Shown here: positions 1 to 7,870 of the stretch, piece by piece
How the letters are laid out: the number at the start of each line of letters is the position of its first letter
How positions within the stretch are numbered: the stretch's first letter is position 1
Assembly: GCA_016179055.1 (NCBI GenBank)
Contig: JACOSC010000017.1
Span: 1 to 54,285, forward strand
DNA: 54,285 nt
Origin: Acidobacteriota bacterium
GTDB lineage: Bacteria > Acidobacteriota > UBA6911 > JACOSC01
Direction: 5' to 3'
Notes under the pieces: model-generated
The model's database searches: none
Told to the model about the DNA's origin: nothing
The model's input: the letters and a program-made list of their open reading frames with translations, nothing else
Made by a program: the position numbers and the translations under genes

Positions 1-1
1 C

Positions 2-88
2 AAAGGACATCAGGAAATCCTGGCCGTCGTTTCTGCGATCGAAGCGGAACAAGCTGGGAATGCTGAAGCCATGAGGGTAGCGGTCTAA
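2..88 (+). CDS. C-terminal fragment of a possible GntR/FCD-type transcriptional regulator (partial)
   Basis: An open frame enters from the left edge and stops at 86-88. Its 28 residues contain HQEILAVVSAIEAEQAGNAEAMR, which resembles the last helix of FCD-domain GntR regulators, where an HxxIL-A-xxx-GD-EAAxxAMR pattern closes the ligand-binding domain. The DNA-binding part would lie outside the window. It faces the substrate-binding protein gene tail-to-tail with only about 30 bases between them. The assignment rests on a short pattern and is tentative. Confidence 0.35.
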   Translation, partial: KGHQEILAVVSAIEAEQAGNAEAMRVAV

Positions 89-121
89 TGAAAAACCGGG
101 AACTACTCGAAAAAAATTCAA

Positions 122-892
122 CTAAATACTTGACAAGCTCACCTTAATAAAGGTGGACGTAAGACCTAGCTCCTTAGCCTGCTTCAGAATCAGGCCGCTC
201 GGCTCGTAGTGGCCCGGGAAGAACATGATATCGGGATGCTGACCCCGAACCTTTGTAATTTGGGCGCGAAAATCGGACGAGCCTGGATTGTAGCTTTCTA
301 TAGCGAGTATTTTGCCTCCTCCACCAACAAAGGTAGCCTTGAATGCATCACTCAAGCTAACGCCGTAATCATTATTCATCTGCAGAATCGCGGCAGATTT
401 CGCTTTAAGTTGGTTCAAGCAGAACTCGGCCGCAGTTTTTCCCTGCGCCTTGTTCGGAGGAACATTGCGGAATACGTAGTCACCGGCATCCTTGATAGCG
501 TCAGCCGTAGAACTCGCTGAGAACAGGACGACCTTGTTTTTCTCGGCAATAGGCGCAATGGCAAGTGTCACCGATGACCCAAACGCGCCGATGATAACAG
601 GCACTTTGTCCACTGTTATTAGCTTCTGAATAGCATTAGTGGCTGTTATTGCGCTCATGCGGTCGTCTTCGTAAAGAATCTCTAGGCGCTTGCCATTAAT
701 CCCACCCATAGAGTTAATTTTCTCCGTGGCAAGGTCGAGCCCGCGTTTTGTTGCGGTGCCGTAGCTCGCTCCATCGCCCGTTAACGGGGTAATGCATCCC
801 ACACGCAGCACTGGCGACCTATCAGTACAAGCGGCGATGAGCATAAAGACTAGGCCGACGGTCAGAGTAATCCTCTTGCTGTTCTTGTTCAT
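122..892 (-). pseudogene. Truncated ABC transporter substrate-binding lipoprotein (Leu/Ile/Val-binding type)
   Basis: The 256-residue product starts with a lipoprotein signal peptide whose lipobox is LIAAC (Cys at about residue 22). It continues with the type I periplasmic binding fold of branched-chain amino-acid/amide receptors: GCITPLTGDGASYG near the N-terminus, then GLDLATEKIN, GGINGKRLEILYEDD and VPVIIGAFGSSVTLAIAP. Family members are usually about 370-400 residues. This one stops right after the second-domain sequence GLTSTF with seven unrelated residues, so roughly the last third is missing. No permease or ATPase gene is adjacent. It would bind a small amino-acid-like solute outside the cell if functional, but it is probably a decayed gene. 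Confidence 0.75.
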
Positions 893-1038
893 AAGTTCCC
901 ACTCTTGAATATACGGATTGATCGCTTATTACAACTACATACATTTTGGATACCGCCGACTGCTTTTAAGGTCAACAACATCCCCGAAGGCGGTTTTTTA
1001 ACTTTTTTGCGCGCGCGTGACAGATCATGCTGGCCTAT

Positions 1039-1256
1039 GTATGGCTTTTGAGAAATTTCAGCCACAGATCATAAAAATGCAGGCGCAGCTATAGTTTATG
1101 AAACCAATCTACTGCCTTCCCTAATGGTCACCGCCGCCGACAGAAAACCATAGTGCTGATGGAAGAACCCAATAAAATAACCCTCGCGCCATTGAGATCC
1201 CGGTTATAGATCCGCTATGGCTGGTTCTCATAGATGAAATTTCTCAAAAGCTATAC
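1039..1256. repeat. MITE-like element with 21-bp terminal inverted repeats
   Basis: The left arm at 1039-1059 contains GGCTTTTGAGAAATTTC. The right arm at 1236-1256 is its reverse complement with one mismatch over 21 bases. About 176 bases without a credible ORF lie between. The size and ends fit a non-autonomous transposon. No convincing target-site duplication flanks it, and no second copy was seen in this window. Confidence 0.5.
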
Positions 1257-1860
1257 CTACCCCTTGCGCAGAGTTTTGTTACCTCCCTCCGAGTCTGCTT
1301 AACTACTCAACCGAACCAGACAATTTTGTTAAAACGGGACTTTCACCCGCTAGATCAACAATATTGCTGGCTGCCGTAGGAAATCCCTTATCTGCTCCAG
1401 GGAGCACTATATCAAATTCGGGGGCGAAAAACCAGAAAAATTAGTCGTGCGCGGGAAGGTAGCGGAAGGGTCGTGGCGGATGTTTCTTGCGGTGCCGGAC
1501 CGGCTGGGCGGTCCCTTTGCTCCGCCTGCCTCTCTTTTTGGCGGGCGGTCGACAGACCTGGACCCTGGGGCGGTAGGGACAGTGTTGACCCAGGGTGTGG
1601 CGCCCTGGGCGCCATGAGTCGTAAGACGCGGGCGCATCCGCACGCGATAGTCTAAAGGGAGCCTTGCTATGTGAAGCGGGGCTGCGAGTTGGCTCCCTGA
1701 ATATGGGAAGAGAACCCAAGGCGGACTTACGAGGCGATTATAAAATTCCTTCGAAGCATCCCCTTTCCAACGCACTTCCAGACCCCAAGCCACGGAAAAG
1801 ATCCCCAAGCACTCTGGATCTTTTCAGCGGCGTAGCAACGGAAAGGACGGCCCGCAGCAC
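1257..1860. other. Gene-free spacer with small hairpins
   Basis: No reading frame here has codon-like composition or a ribosome binding site; the long open frames overlap on both strands and result from high GC. Short inverted repeats are visible: CCCTGGGG/CCCAGGG around 1564-1600, and GAAAAGATCC/GGATCTTTTC at about 1795-1825, which could fold as a terminator-like stem. I see no gene. Confidence 0.5.
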
Positions 1861-3130
1861 TAGGCGTGCCAGCGGGTCTTGCTGGCACACGCGGTGCGGT
1901 CCACCGAATTGATGAGAATTTCGAGGCAAGCAGTGATGGCAAGTTGCTGTTACCGTCCCGCATCTCTTTATAGCCCCGCGGCGGGGGGAGCGGCGAGTTT
2001 TTGGTTTTTGCTGGCCAACGCGGTGCGGCCCACCGATGGAACAAAAGCGGCCGTGCGGATACAGCGGCTCGTTAAAAATACCGTCCCATGTATGCTTGCA
2101 GCCACGCGCCGCAGCGGAGTGGAGCGGCGGGGCTGTGGAGAAAGCGCACGGTCCTGTCACAGAACCACGCGCCGCGGCGGAGCGGCGGGCCTGTGGACAA
2201 CCGAGAGATTTCATGGCAAGAATACGCACCGCGCCGGGCGGTGCGGCGCGGTTAATCTGCCCAAAGACAACGAACATACCGCTTCAATGAAGGCCGGACT
2301 GGGAATCGCATCGCTCGGTGAAGAGATGGAGCAGTGCCGCGTTGGGCGGGAGCGGCGGGGGCTGTGGGCAGATCGTACGATTCCGTCATAGAAGAACGCG
2401 CCGCGGCGGACGGCGTCGTCGGGGTGTCGGAGCACGGCAAGAGATCTCCGCGGTATTAACGCGCCCGGCGGGTGGAGCGGCGCGGCGGTGTCCAGATGGC
2501 ACGATTCCGTCACAGAACCACGTCCCGCGGGGGCTTGAGCGGCGGGGCTGGCTTTGCGCGTAGCGGGGGAGCACATAGCTTGAATCAGGGCTGCTGGGAG
2601 CGGTACGGCTCGGCGAAGGAATCGAGTGCCGCGGCGGTCGGCGCGGCGGGGGTAAATCCGCACAAAGACCACGAGCACACCGCGTCAATGAAGACCGCGC
2701 TGGAATTCGCCTCGCTCGGTGAAGGGGTGGCGTGCCGCGGCGGGGCAGAGGCGGGATTAATCCGCCCAAAGACAACGAGCATGCCGCGTGAATGAAGACC
2801 GGGCTAGGAATCGCATCGCTTGGTGAAGGGGTGACGCGCCGCGTCGGGCGGAGCGGCGGGGTTTTTGTCGGAGCACGCTTCCGTAAGAGAGCCACGCGCG
2901 GCGGCGGGGGGAGCGACGGTGGTATATGCAGACCGCACGATTCCGTCAGAGAACCACGCACCGCGGTGCGAGGAAAAGGGGGGGTGGACGACGGAGAGAG
3001 TTTCGTCGCAGAAGCACGCGCCGCGGCGGGACCGTATAACCATGCAAGAGTCTGGTCGCAGAACCACGCGTCGCGGTGGGGCTGGGTGCAAAGCGCGATA
3101 TTCTCGTGACCAAATAAGGCACCGTAGCGG
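1860..3130. repeat. GC-rich satellite-like array of degenerate, spaced repeats
   Basis: A core close to CACGCGCCGCGGCGG followed by AGCGGCGGGG recurs near 2107, 2165, 2334, 2394, 2460, 2519, 2630, 2733, 2835, 2890, 2953, 3014 and 3063, mostly every 55-65 bases. Between cores two arm types alternate. Type A carries ACGATTCCGTCA(C/T/G)AGAACCACG, near 2378, 2500 and 2938. Type B carries AAAGACAACGAGCATGCCGC followed by ATGAAG and TCGCATCGCT, near 2262, 2661 and 2768. A third arm with ACGCGGTGCGGYCCACCGA occurs at about 1889 and 2017. All six frames stay open for long stretches, but none has start signals or a recognisable product. It is not a CRISPR array, because the units diverge and the spacers themselves repeat. 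Confidence 0.6.
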
Positions 3131-3236
3131 GCACTAGCGAGGGTTGATCGTCAGAAAGGTTTCCGGGACTGCCGCCCGGTGAGACGGTGCCTCGCCTTAG
3201 AGCGAGACGAACCGGCGGTGGCCGAAACGGATGAAA

Positions 3237-3545
3237 TTAAGATCGGTCGTCCCCATACAGGGTATAAGCCATGTCGACGGCTCGGAGAGTGGTATTATTT
3301 TCTGGCCAAAGGCGCGTGGGGCGTGAAAAAACATCCAACGCCAGGTCAATCCAATTCGCTGACAGCTTACAATACGTCCTAGAACGTGGGATTTCGTCAT
3401 CGATGACGTTTTCCCACTTCTGTCCGGGCAACAGTGACTTCCGGTCAAACCACGTACTGATACCGACATCCGCCAGGAACACATTGAGGCGCTCCACGAG
3501 TGGCAGGTCGACTCGGCTATATGGGATGAACACGTCCTGCGCCAT
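3237..3545 (-). pseudogene. Truncated TIR-domain protein, apparently an integron cassette gene
   Basis: The first ~50 residues are a clear TIR (TIR_2) beginning: QDVFIPYSRVDLPLVERL, then LADVGISTWFDR, then LLPGQKWENVIDDEI. TIR domains cleave NAD or form signalling scaffolds and are common in anti-phage systems. After DDEI the frame loses all TIR similarity and no other frame restores it, so the part with the catalytic glutamate is gone. On the minus strand the ATG follows a GTTAGAGC attC core by about 20 bases, with GGGGAGA as ribosome binding site. This is the usual spacing of a gene in an integron cassette. The downstream attC expected for this cassette was not found. Confidence 0.7.
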
Positions 3546-3563
3546 CGCTCGGTCTCCCCTTGG

Positions 3564-3657
3564 GCTCTAACGGGCATGTTGACCAGGCCGCGCCTGACAA
3601 CGTTGTGGGTAAGCTCAGCACCGGTTGGCGCGGCTCCGGTCTAACGGGTGTTAGGCC
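3564..3657 (-). repeat. Integron attC recombination site
   Basis: Read on the minus strand, the site opens with GCCTAAC (fits R'' consensus RYYYAAC) and closes with GTTAGAGC (R'). Between them the arms pair: GGAGCCGCGCC near the left with GGCGCGGCC near the right, and TAGACC with GGTCAA. About 32 bases lie in the apex. Length (about 93 bp), ends and imperfect palindromy all match attC sites. The stop of the ORF fragment before it lies only 6 bases outside R'', and the TIR gene starts about 20 bases after R', as expected between two cassettes. Confidence 0.7.
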
Positions 3658-3662
3658 AGCCC

Positions 3663-3838
3663 TCAAGGAAATCGAGCCCTGCTAGTCCGTGCCTTACATT
3701 CGATATGATCTTGCTCCTCGGCCGAGAGCCCATCTTTTCTCTTGGTTTGAGATTCTGTCTCTCCGATTAAGCGAGATGCAAACACAAACTTCCGCGCTCT
3801 ACTGTTGTTTTTCTCTGAAAACTATCACATTTATTGCT
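3663..3838 (-). pseudogene. C-terminal remnant of a preceding integron-cassette gene
   Basis: On the minus strand a frame runs toward the attC site and ends with TGA at 3663-3665. The tail reads GLSAEEQDHIECKARTSRARF, preceded by KFVFASRLIGETESQTKRKD. The stop immediately before an attC R'' box is typical of cassette genes. The 5' part is absent because the IS21 element begins at about 3857. The product is not recognised. The reading is supported by position rather than homology. Confidence 0.3.
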
Positions 3839-3856
3839 TTGTTATTGATGAAGGCT

Positions 3857-3985
3857 TGACCCTGGCATACATGCGTATTCCGGTGAAACCAGCCACCGAT
3901 TCCTGGGGAAGTCGGCCACCCAGCGAGCGTAGCGACGCTGGCGGTTGTTATTCTGCCACAGGTGGCCGCTTTCCGTCAATCAAAT
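3857..3985 (+). repeat. IS21 left end with multiple transposase-binding subrepeats
   Basis: The boundary TG at 3857 opens a segment with CAGCCACCGATTCC (about 3890), CGGCCACCC (about 3913) and, inverted, GGTGGCCGC (about 3961). These copies mirror the set at the right end. A CCAGCG/CGCTGG hairpin lies between the second and third copies. Confidence 0.6.
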
Positions 3986-4032
3986 TTACGTCTGGCGCGT
4001 TTTATCATCATCTCGTTTCTCCGGCTTGGCGC

Positions 4033-4067
4033 GCGTTTGCCTGCGCAAAGTTTGCACAGGCAAACGC
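4033..4067. terminator. Hairpin inside the IS, downstream of its last ORF
   Basis: GCGTTTGCCTG (4033-4043) pairs perfectly with CAGGCAAACGC (4057-4067) across a 13-base loop. It lies about 70 bases beyond the stop of the third IS ORF and could end the IS transcript, although no T-run follows on the minus strand. Confidence 0.35.
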
Positions 4068-4137
4068 GGTCAAGCTTAGTCCAAAAACTGATCGCCGTGT
4101 AAAGGCAACCGCAACCGGCCATCGCACACGGGGCCGG

Positions 4138-4806
4138 TTAGCCGGTACCTTCCGCTTTTCCCAGCCGCTTGTTCTCATGGGCCGGCTGGACCCTGGCCCT
4201 TGGCTCTTTTCCCTGACCCTGAGCCCGCTCCACATACTGGCGCAGATAGGCCCAGTAATCCTCAGAGACGCTGAGTCCAGCCACCTCTTCCAGCAGCGGA
4301 GCAAAATAGCTCAGACTGGCGATCGTGCCCTGGCCCTGGCCGTTCAACTGCGCGGTGTACTTGCGGGCTATACCCAGCAGCAGCGCCCGCTCCACGTGCG
4401 GTAGTGAGACCCCCCGGCGGTAGAGCGCTCCGGCCAGTTGGCGATCGGCGGCGCCAAAGGCAGAGCGCACGACCGGATACGCTAAAAACCAACGTTGCAC
4501 CTGTTCCACATAAGCGGCCTCTGGGTCGGGCGCTGGGCACCCCCCGGTTTTTACATAGGGCCAGAAGGCGTCCTGGATTTCGATCTCGCCGGTTTGGTGC
4601 TGATTCGCGGCCGGCCGCACCCGGCAAACCTGTTGCCGGCCGAGTTCTTCCAGATAGGTGCTAATGGAGCGGCGCGACTTGCCGAGTGCACGGGCCAGAT
4701 CGGGGTGGCGGAACGAGAGCCGGCCGCTCTGGCGTTGGGCGCTGAGCGCCAGGTAGACGAATAACTTGAAGGCACCGTCCGCTAGCAGTAGCAAAGCTTG
4801 TTGCAT
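4138..4806 (-). CDS. Helix-turn-helix protein of unknown role, third ORF of the IS21 element
   Basis: The 222-residue product has an N-terminal winged-helix/HTH-like stretch at about residues 25-60 (RLSFRHPDLARALGKSRRSI, then TYLEELG), like those of replication-initiator or DnaD-type proteins. A helical middle (VERALLLGIARKY, SYFAPLLEEV) and a basic, charged tail follow. It begins about 35 bases after the original istB stop and ends about 280 bases before the left IS end. It therefore lies wholly inside the element and probably moves with it. Canonical IS21 elements have only istA and istB. The function is unknown; regulation of transposition or target choice is a guess from the DNA-binding motif. 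Confidence 0.65.
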   Translation of the reverse strand: MQQALLLLADGAFKLFVYLALSAQRQSGRLSFRHPDLARALGKSRRSISTYLEELGRQQVCRVRPAANQHQTGEIEIQDAFWPYVKTGGCPAPDPEAAYVEQVQRWFLAYPVVRSAFGAADRQLAGALYRRGVSLPHVERALLLGIARKYTAQLNGQGQGTIASLSYFAPLLEEVAGLSVSEDYWAYLRQYVERAQGQGKEPRARVQPAHENKRLGKAEGTG

Positions 4807-4840
4807 CTCCGGCCCGGCGGCAAACCATCCGCGGCGGTTT

Positions 4841-5618
4841 TTAAGTTCCAGGCTCCTGCGTCACCTCCTTGGCCTCGGCGGTCCGCGCCGCTTTTTCCTT
4901 GCGCATAGAGGGGCCGGCCAGCTCGATGCGATAGGCGTTGTGCACCAAGCGGTCCAGGATGCTGTCGGCGACCGTCCCGACACGTCGGGATCTGCTCGTG
5001 CCAGTGCCCGACCGCCAGTTGGCTGGTCAGAATGGTCGACCGGGTGCGGTAGCGGTCTTCGCAGATCTCCAGAAAGTCGCGGCGCTCGCTCTCACTGAGC
5101 GCCGACATCGCCCAATCATCCACAATCAGCACGTCGGGGCGGGCAATCTGGCGCAGCCGCTCATCCAGACTACCGTCGGCTCTGGCCAGCGCCAACTCGC
5201 GAAACAAACGCGTCGCCCGCGTATAGAGCGCGGTGAACCCGTCGCGCACCGCCCTGTGCGCCAAGGCGCAAGCCAGATAGCTTTTACCCACTCCGCAGGG
5301 GCCGACCATGAGCAGATTATGGTGAGCCGCCACCCACTGCGAGGTGGACAGGCTCTGCAGCAGCGCCCGATCCAGTCCGCGGGGGTGCCGGTAATCGATG
5401 TCTTCCACACAAGCCGCATGCTTCAAGTGGGCATTTTTCAGCCGGCGGGCCAGGGCTTTGTTCTGACGCGAGAGCCATTGCTGGTCCACCAGCAGCGAGA
5501 AGCGTTCTTCAAAGCTGAGTCGAGTCATCCCGGGATCTTCCATCTGGCGGGCTAACGCCTCGGCCATGCCGCTCAGTCGCAGGGCCCGCAGTCTTTCCAA
5601 CGTCGGTTTAATCAGCAT
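4841..5618 (-). pseudogene. istB: IS21 helper ATPase IstB, frameshifted near the C-terminus
   Basis: IstB is the AAA+ ATPase that loads target DNA for the IstA transposase. Seen here are a Walker A box GPCGVGKSYLA, a Walker B VLIVDDWAM, and sensor sequence [14 protein letters not shown]. After HWHEQIPT the frame breaks. One extra base near 4982 moves the true tail ([19 protein letters not shown], then [11 protein letters not shown], ending EVTQEPGT and TAA at 4841-4843) into another frame. The intact gene would give about 258 residues. As it stands, translation runs on to 4782 with unrelated residues. The start overlaps the istA stop by 11 bases (translational coupling). A sequencing error at this single base cannot be excluded. 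Confidence 0.85.
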
Positions 5619-7158
5619 GCGGCGCCTCCTTCCCGGAAGCGAAGTAGTCGGCGCCGCGCAGGTTTTCGTGTAACCGCGGCGGCCGCGCCGCCGCCGGCTC
5701 CGCGTCGGGTTGCGGATCGAGCCCTTTTTTCAAGATCGACTTTACACTCTGGTAGCCGGCATGGTCGAATCGCAGGGCGCGCGCGCAGGCCGCCTCGAGC
5801 CGCTCGGGGCCGAAGCTTTTCCCCAAACGCATCAGGCCTAACCCGGAGCGCAGACTCTGTTCCGTGTGGGCACCGGACTGGAACAGACGCTCGACTACTT
5901 GCGCCGTGGCCAGACCGGCTTTAGCGGCCCAGTCCTGCAGCCGCGCCGGTGTCCACTCCAGATAACGCTGGTGCGCCGGCGGCCGATGCGCCGCTAGCGT
6001 GGTGGCCCCGCCCGGCTCTGCGCCGCGGGCATGAGCCGCTATCCGCTCACCCCGGTGGAATACCTCCACCGGGGTGGTCGTGTAACGGACTTCGACCTTA
6101 CGCCCCACCAGCCGGTAAGGCACACTGTAGTAGTGACGGTCCAACTCGACGTGGTAGTCGTGTCCCACCGCGGCCCACTTCCATTCGGCAAAAGCATAGC
6201 GGGCGCTGGGGAGCGGTCGCAGCGCCCGCCGCTCCAGCTGCTCAAACAGCTCGGCCCGGCTGCCCGGTCGTTTGCGAAACGGACGTTGGTTGAGTCTCTC
6301 TAGCTGTTCCCCGATGGCTTGATTGAACTCCGCCAGGCTGAAGAAGGTGCGCTGGCGCAGCGCCGCCAGAATCCAGCGCTCCACTACCAGAACGCCGGTT
6401 TCCACTTTGGCCTTATCACGGGGCTTGCGCGGCCGCGCCGGGATGACGGCGATCCCGTAATGTACCGCCATTTCCTGATAAGTTGGATTGATGTCGGGCT
6501 CGTAGCGACAGGCGCGCTGCACGCCGGCGCACAGGTTATCGGGAACCAGCATGGCCGGGCCTCCACCAAAATACTCCAGCGCGTGGATGTGCGAGGCGAT
6601 CCAGGAGGGCAGATCCTGTTTCAGCGACGCTTCGGCGAACGTGTAGTTGCTGGCTCCCCACACGGCGACGAAGATCGACGCCGCGGTCGTCTCGCCGGTA
6701 TTGGGATTAACCATGGGGACGGTCTGGCCGGCATAATCAACGAACAGGTTCTCTCCCGCCCGATGCGTCTGCCGCAGCACCAAGTCTAGCTGCTGAGTCC
6801 AACGCCGATATCGCTCGCAGAACTGACTGTACTGGTAACCGTCCGGGTGGTCTTGATTATACTCTTGCCAGAGCTGCTGCCGGGTGACGTGTTTGAAACG
6901 ACGCTGTTGCTCGTGGATCGCCGCAAAGTCCGGCGGCGATTTCTGTTCCGGTGACGTTTTGGAGGCGACCGGAAACAGCTGCGCCTCGAGATCGGCATCG
7001 GTGGTTTCTTCTGGCAAAGGCCAGCCGATGCCGGCTTGCCGAGCCCGCTGCAGGTACTCGGCCACCGCGCACCGCGAGATCGAACAACTGCGAGCGACCT
7101 GTCGCTCGGAAAGTTGGTGCTGATACTTCAGTCGCAGGACTTCTTTGATTTTACGCAT
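5608..7158 (-). CDS. istA: IS21-family transposase IstA
   Basis: The DDE transposase of the element has 516 residues from the chosen start. The N-terminal HTH is LSERQVARSCSISRCAVAEYL. The RNase-H-like core shows the first Asp in LFVDYAGQ, the second in LVPDNLCAGV and the Glu in KAKVETGV. The C-terminal beta-barrel domain follows (DYHVELDRHYYSVPYRLVGR). I chose ATG at 7158 because AGGAGA lies about 7 bases upstream; the frame is open further upstream to 7200. The catalytic residues and length look complete, so IstA may be intact although its partner istB is frameshifted. Confidence 0.9.
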   Translation of the reverse strand: MRKIKEVLRLKYQHQLSERQVARSCSISRCAVAEYLQRARQAGIGWPLPEETTDADLEAQLFPVASKTSPEQKSPPDFAAIHEQQRRFKHVTRQQLWQEYNQDHPDGYQYSQFCERYRRWTQQLDLVLRQTHRAGENLFVDYAGQTVPMVNPNTGETTAASIFVAVWGASNYTFAEASLKQDLPSWIASHIHALEYFGGGPAMLVPDNLCAGVQRACRYEPDINPTYQEMAVHYGIAVIPARPRKPRDKAKVETGVLVVERWILAALRQRTFFSLAEFNQAIGEQLERLNQRPFRKRPGSRAELFEQLERRALRPLPSARYAFAEWKWAAVGHDYHVELDRHYYSVPYRLVGRKVEVRYTTTPVEVFHRGERIAAHARGAEPGGATTLAAHRPPAHQRYLEWTPARLQDWAAKAGLATAQVVERLFQSGAHTEQSLRSGLGLMRLGKSFGPERLEAACARALRFDHAGYQSVKSILKKGLDPQPDAEPAAARPPRLHENLRGADYFASGKEAPHAD

Positions 7159-7289
7159 AGACGTTCTCCTATTGGGCACGCTTTTTCTCCTCCTTAACAT
7201 TCGATTGGGAGGAGAAATCGTGCCAAAGAATGTCCAGCGTCGCTACCTATATCCAGGGGTTTACGGAGATGGCCCCGTCATTCCGGAGC

Positions 7290-7410
7290 AAACCGGCCAC
7301 CCATTCCGGGCAATCGGCCACCCGTTCCGGTCCCGCCCAAAAAAGTGACCGGTTTCCGGCCGGAATCGGTGGCCGGTTTGCCCCGGAATCAGTGGCCGCT
7401 CCAGGTAACA
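7290..7410 (-). repeat. IS21 right end with multiple transposase-binding subrepeats
   Basis: Four copies of the GGCCAC-N-ATTCC motif occur in both orientations at about 7294-7310, 7315-7330, 7360-7380 and 7383-7400. The terminal bases read TGTTACCTGG inward. They lie upstream of istA and may also contain its promoter. Confidence 0.6.
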
Positions 7411-7496
7411 AGCTAAAGCCGAACCATCGCAGCCAGTGGACGGCTAAAGCCGCCGTTGAGGCACATCGTTAGCCCGCACTCAGGAGAAATCACGCG

Positions 7497-7607
7497 ATGA
7501 TTGCGCTGGAGGAGATCGTCGCACTGTCGCCGGCTGTGCACTACGTGGCTTTCTATCGGGACGGCCAGCTTACGTCACGCCAGCGTGCGGGTCTACTATC
7601 AACTTAA
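7497..7607 (+). pseudogene. Short ORF resembling the start of a DUF2173/roadblock-like small protein
   Basis: ATG at 7497 has AGGAGA about 10 bases upstream and encodes 36 residues: MIALEEIVALSPAVHYVAFY then RDGQLTSRQRAGLLST. The pattern of a leading LEE-LALP-like helix followed by V-YVAxYRDGQL resembles small roadblock/LC7-like (DUF2173) proteins of about 100 residues, so this may be a truncated remnant. A GTTAGCC sequence lies about 25 bases before the start, which is also the spacing of an integron cassette gene. Both readings are tentative. Confidence 0.3.
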
Positions 7608-7752
7608 AGAACTTTCACTGGCTTTGTGTTTTGCAAGGCAGGCAATGTTGCCAGGAAAGCGCCTCTTTTAGATCCTGGCTTAAGTCGTCATGAAGTGATT
7701 GTTGCTGCGGAACGTCGAGTTGGAGCCCTCATTGTCAGAAATAAAACCGTCC

Positions 7753-7792
7753 GCAGTCCACAGCCTCATGGCTGGTTCAGGCCGTGGACTGC
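7753..7792. terminator. Hairpin in the spacer downstream of the PEP-CTERM gene
   Basis: GCAGTCCAC (7753-7761) pairs perfectly with GTGGACTGC (7784-7792); inside it AGCC/GGCT can extend the fold. It lies about 80 bases past the stop of the minus-strand PEP-CTERM gene. No T-run follows, so it may be a repeat rather than a true terminator. Confidence 0.3.
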
Positions 7793-7870
7793 AGACCTGA
7801 GGGGGCTATCTATAATGTCTCTTCTGCACCGTATGAGGTGCTGAATTAATCAAGGGGAGATTAGTCTATG

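Larger units (their letters stand above)
3857..7410 (-). mobile_element. IS21-family insertion sequence carrying an extra ORF
   Basis: istA and istB overlap and read leftward, followed by a third ORF. The two ends match when read inward: left TGACCCTGG and right TGTTACCTGG, each followed at similar distance by ATTCCGG and then by AAACC(A/G)GCCACCGATTCC. Each end also carries further GGCCACC...ATTCC-type subrepeats (3889-3980 and 7294-7400), as usual for IS21 transposase binding sites. Length is about 3.55 kb, longer than the usual 2-2.5 kb because of the third ORF. No clear target-site duplication was found in the bordering bases. Confidence 0.8.

Noticed and set aside
1860-3130. CRISPR array
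   Set aside because: Repeat units are degenerate, their spacing varies and the sequences between them are themselves repeated; no cas gene is present.
1407-3382. Long overlapping ORFs on both strands (up to 191 residues)
   Set aside because: They overlap in nearly all frames, are rich in Arg/Pro/Ala from GC bias, lack ribosome binding sites and follow the repeat units. They are by-products of the satellite array.
3805-4404. 199-residue plus-strand ORF
   Set aside because: It crosses the IS21 left boundary and is antisense to the third IS ORF, with no start signals.
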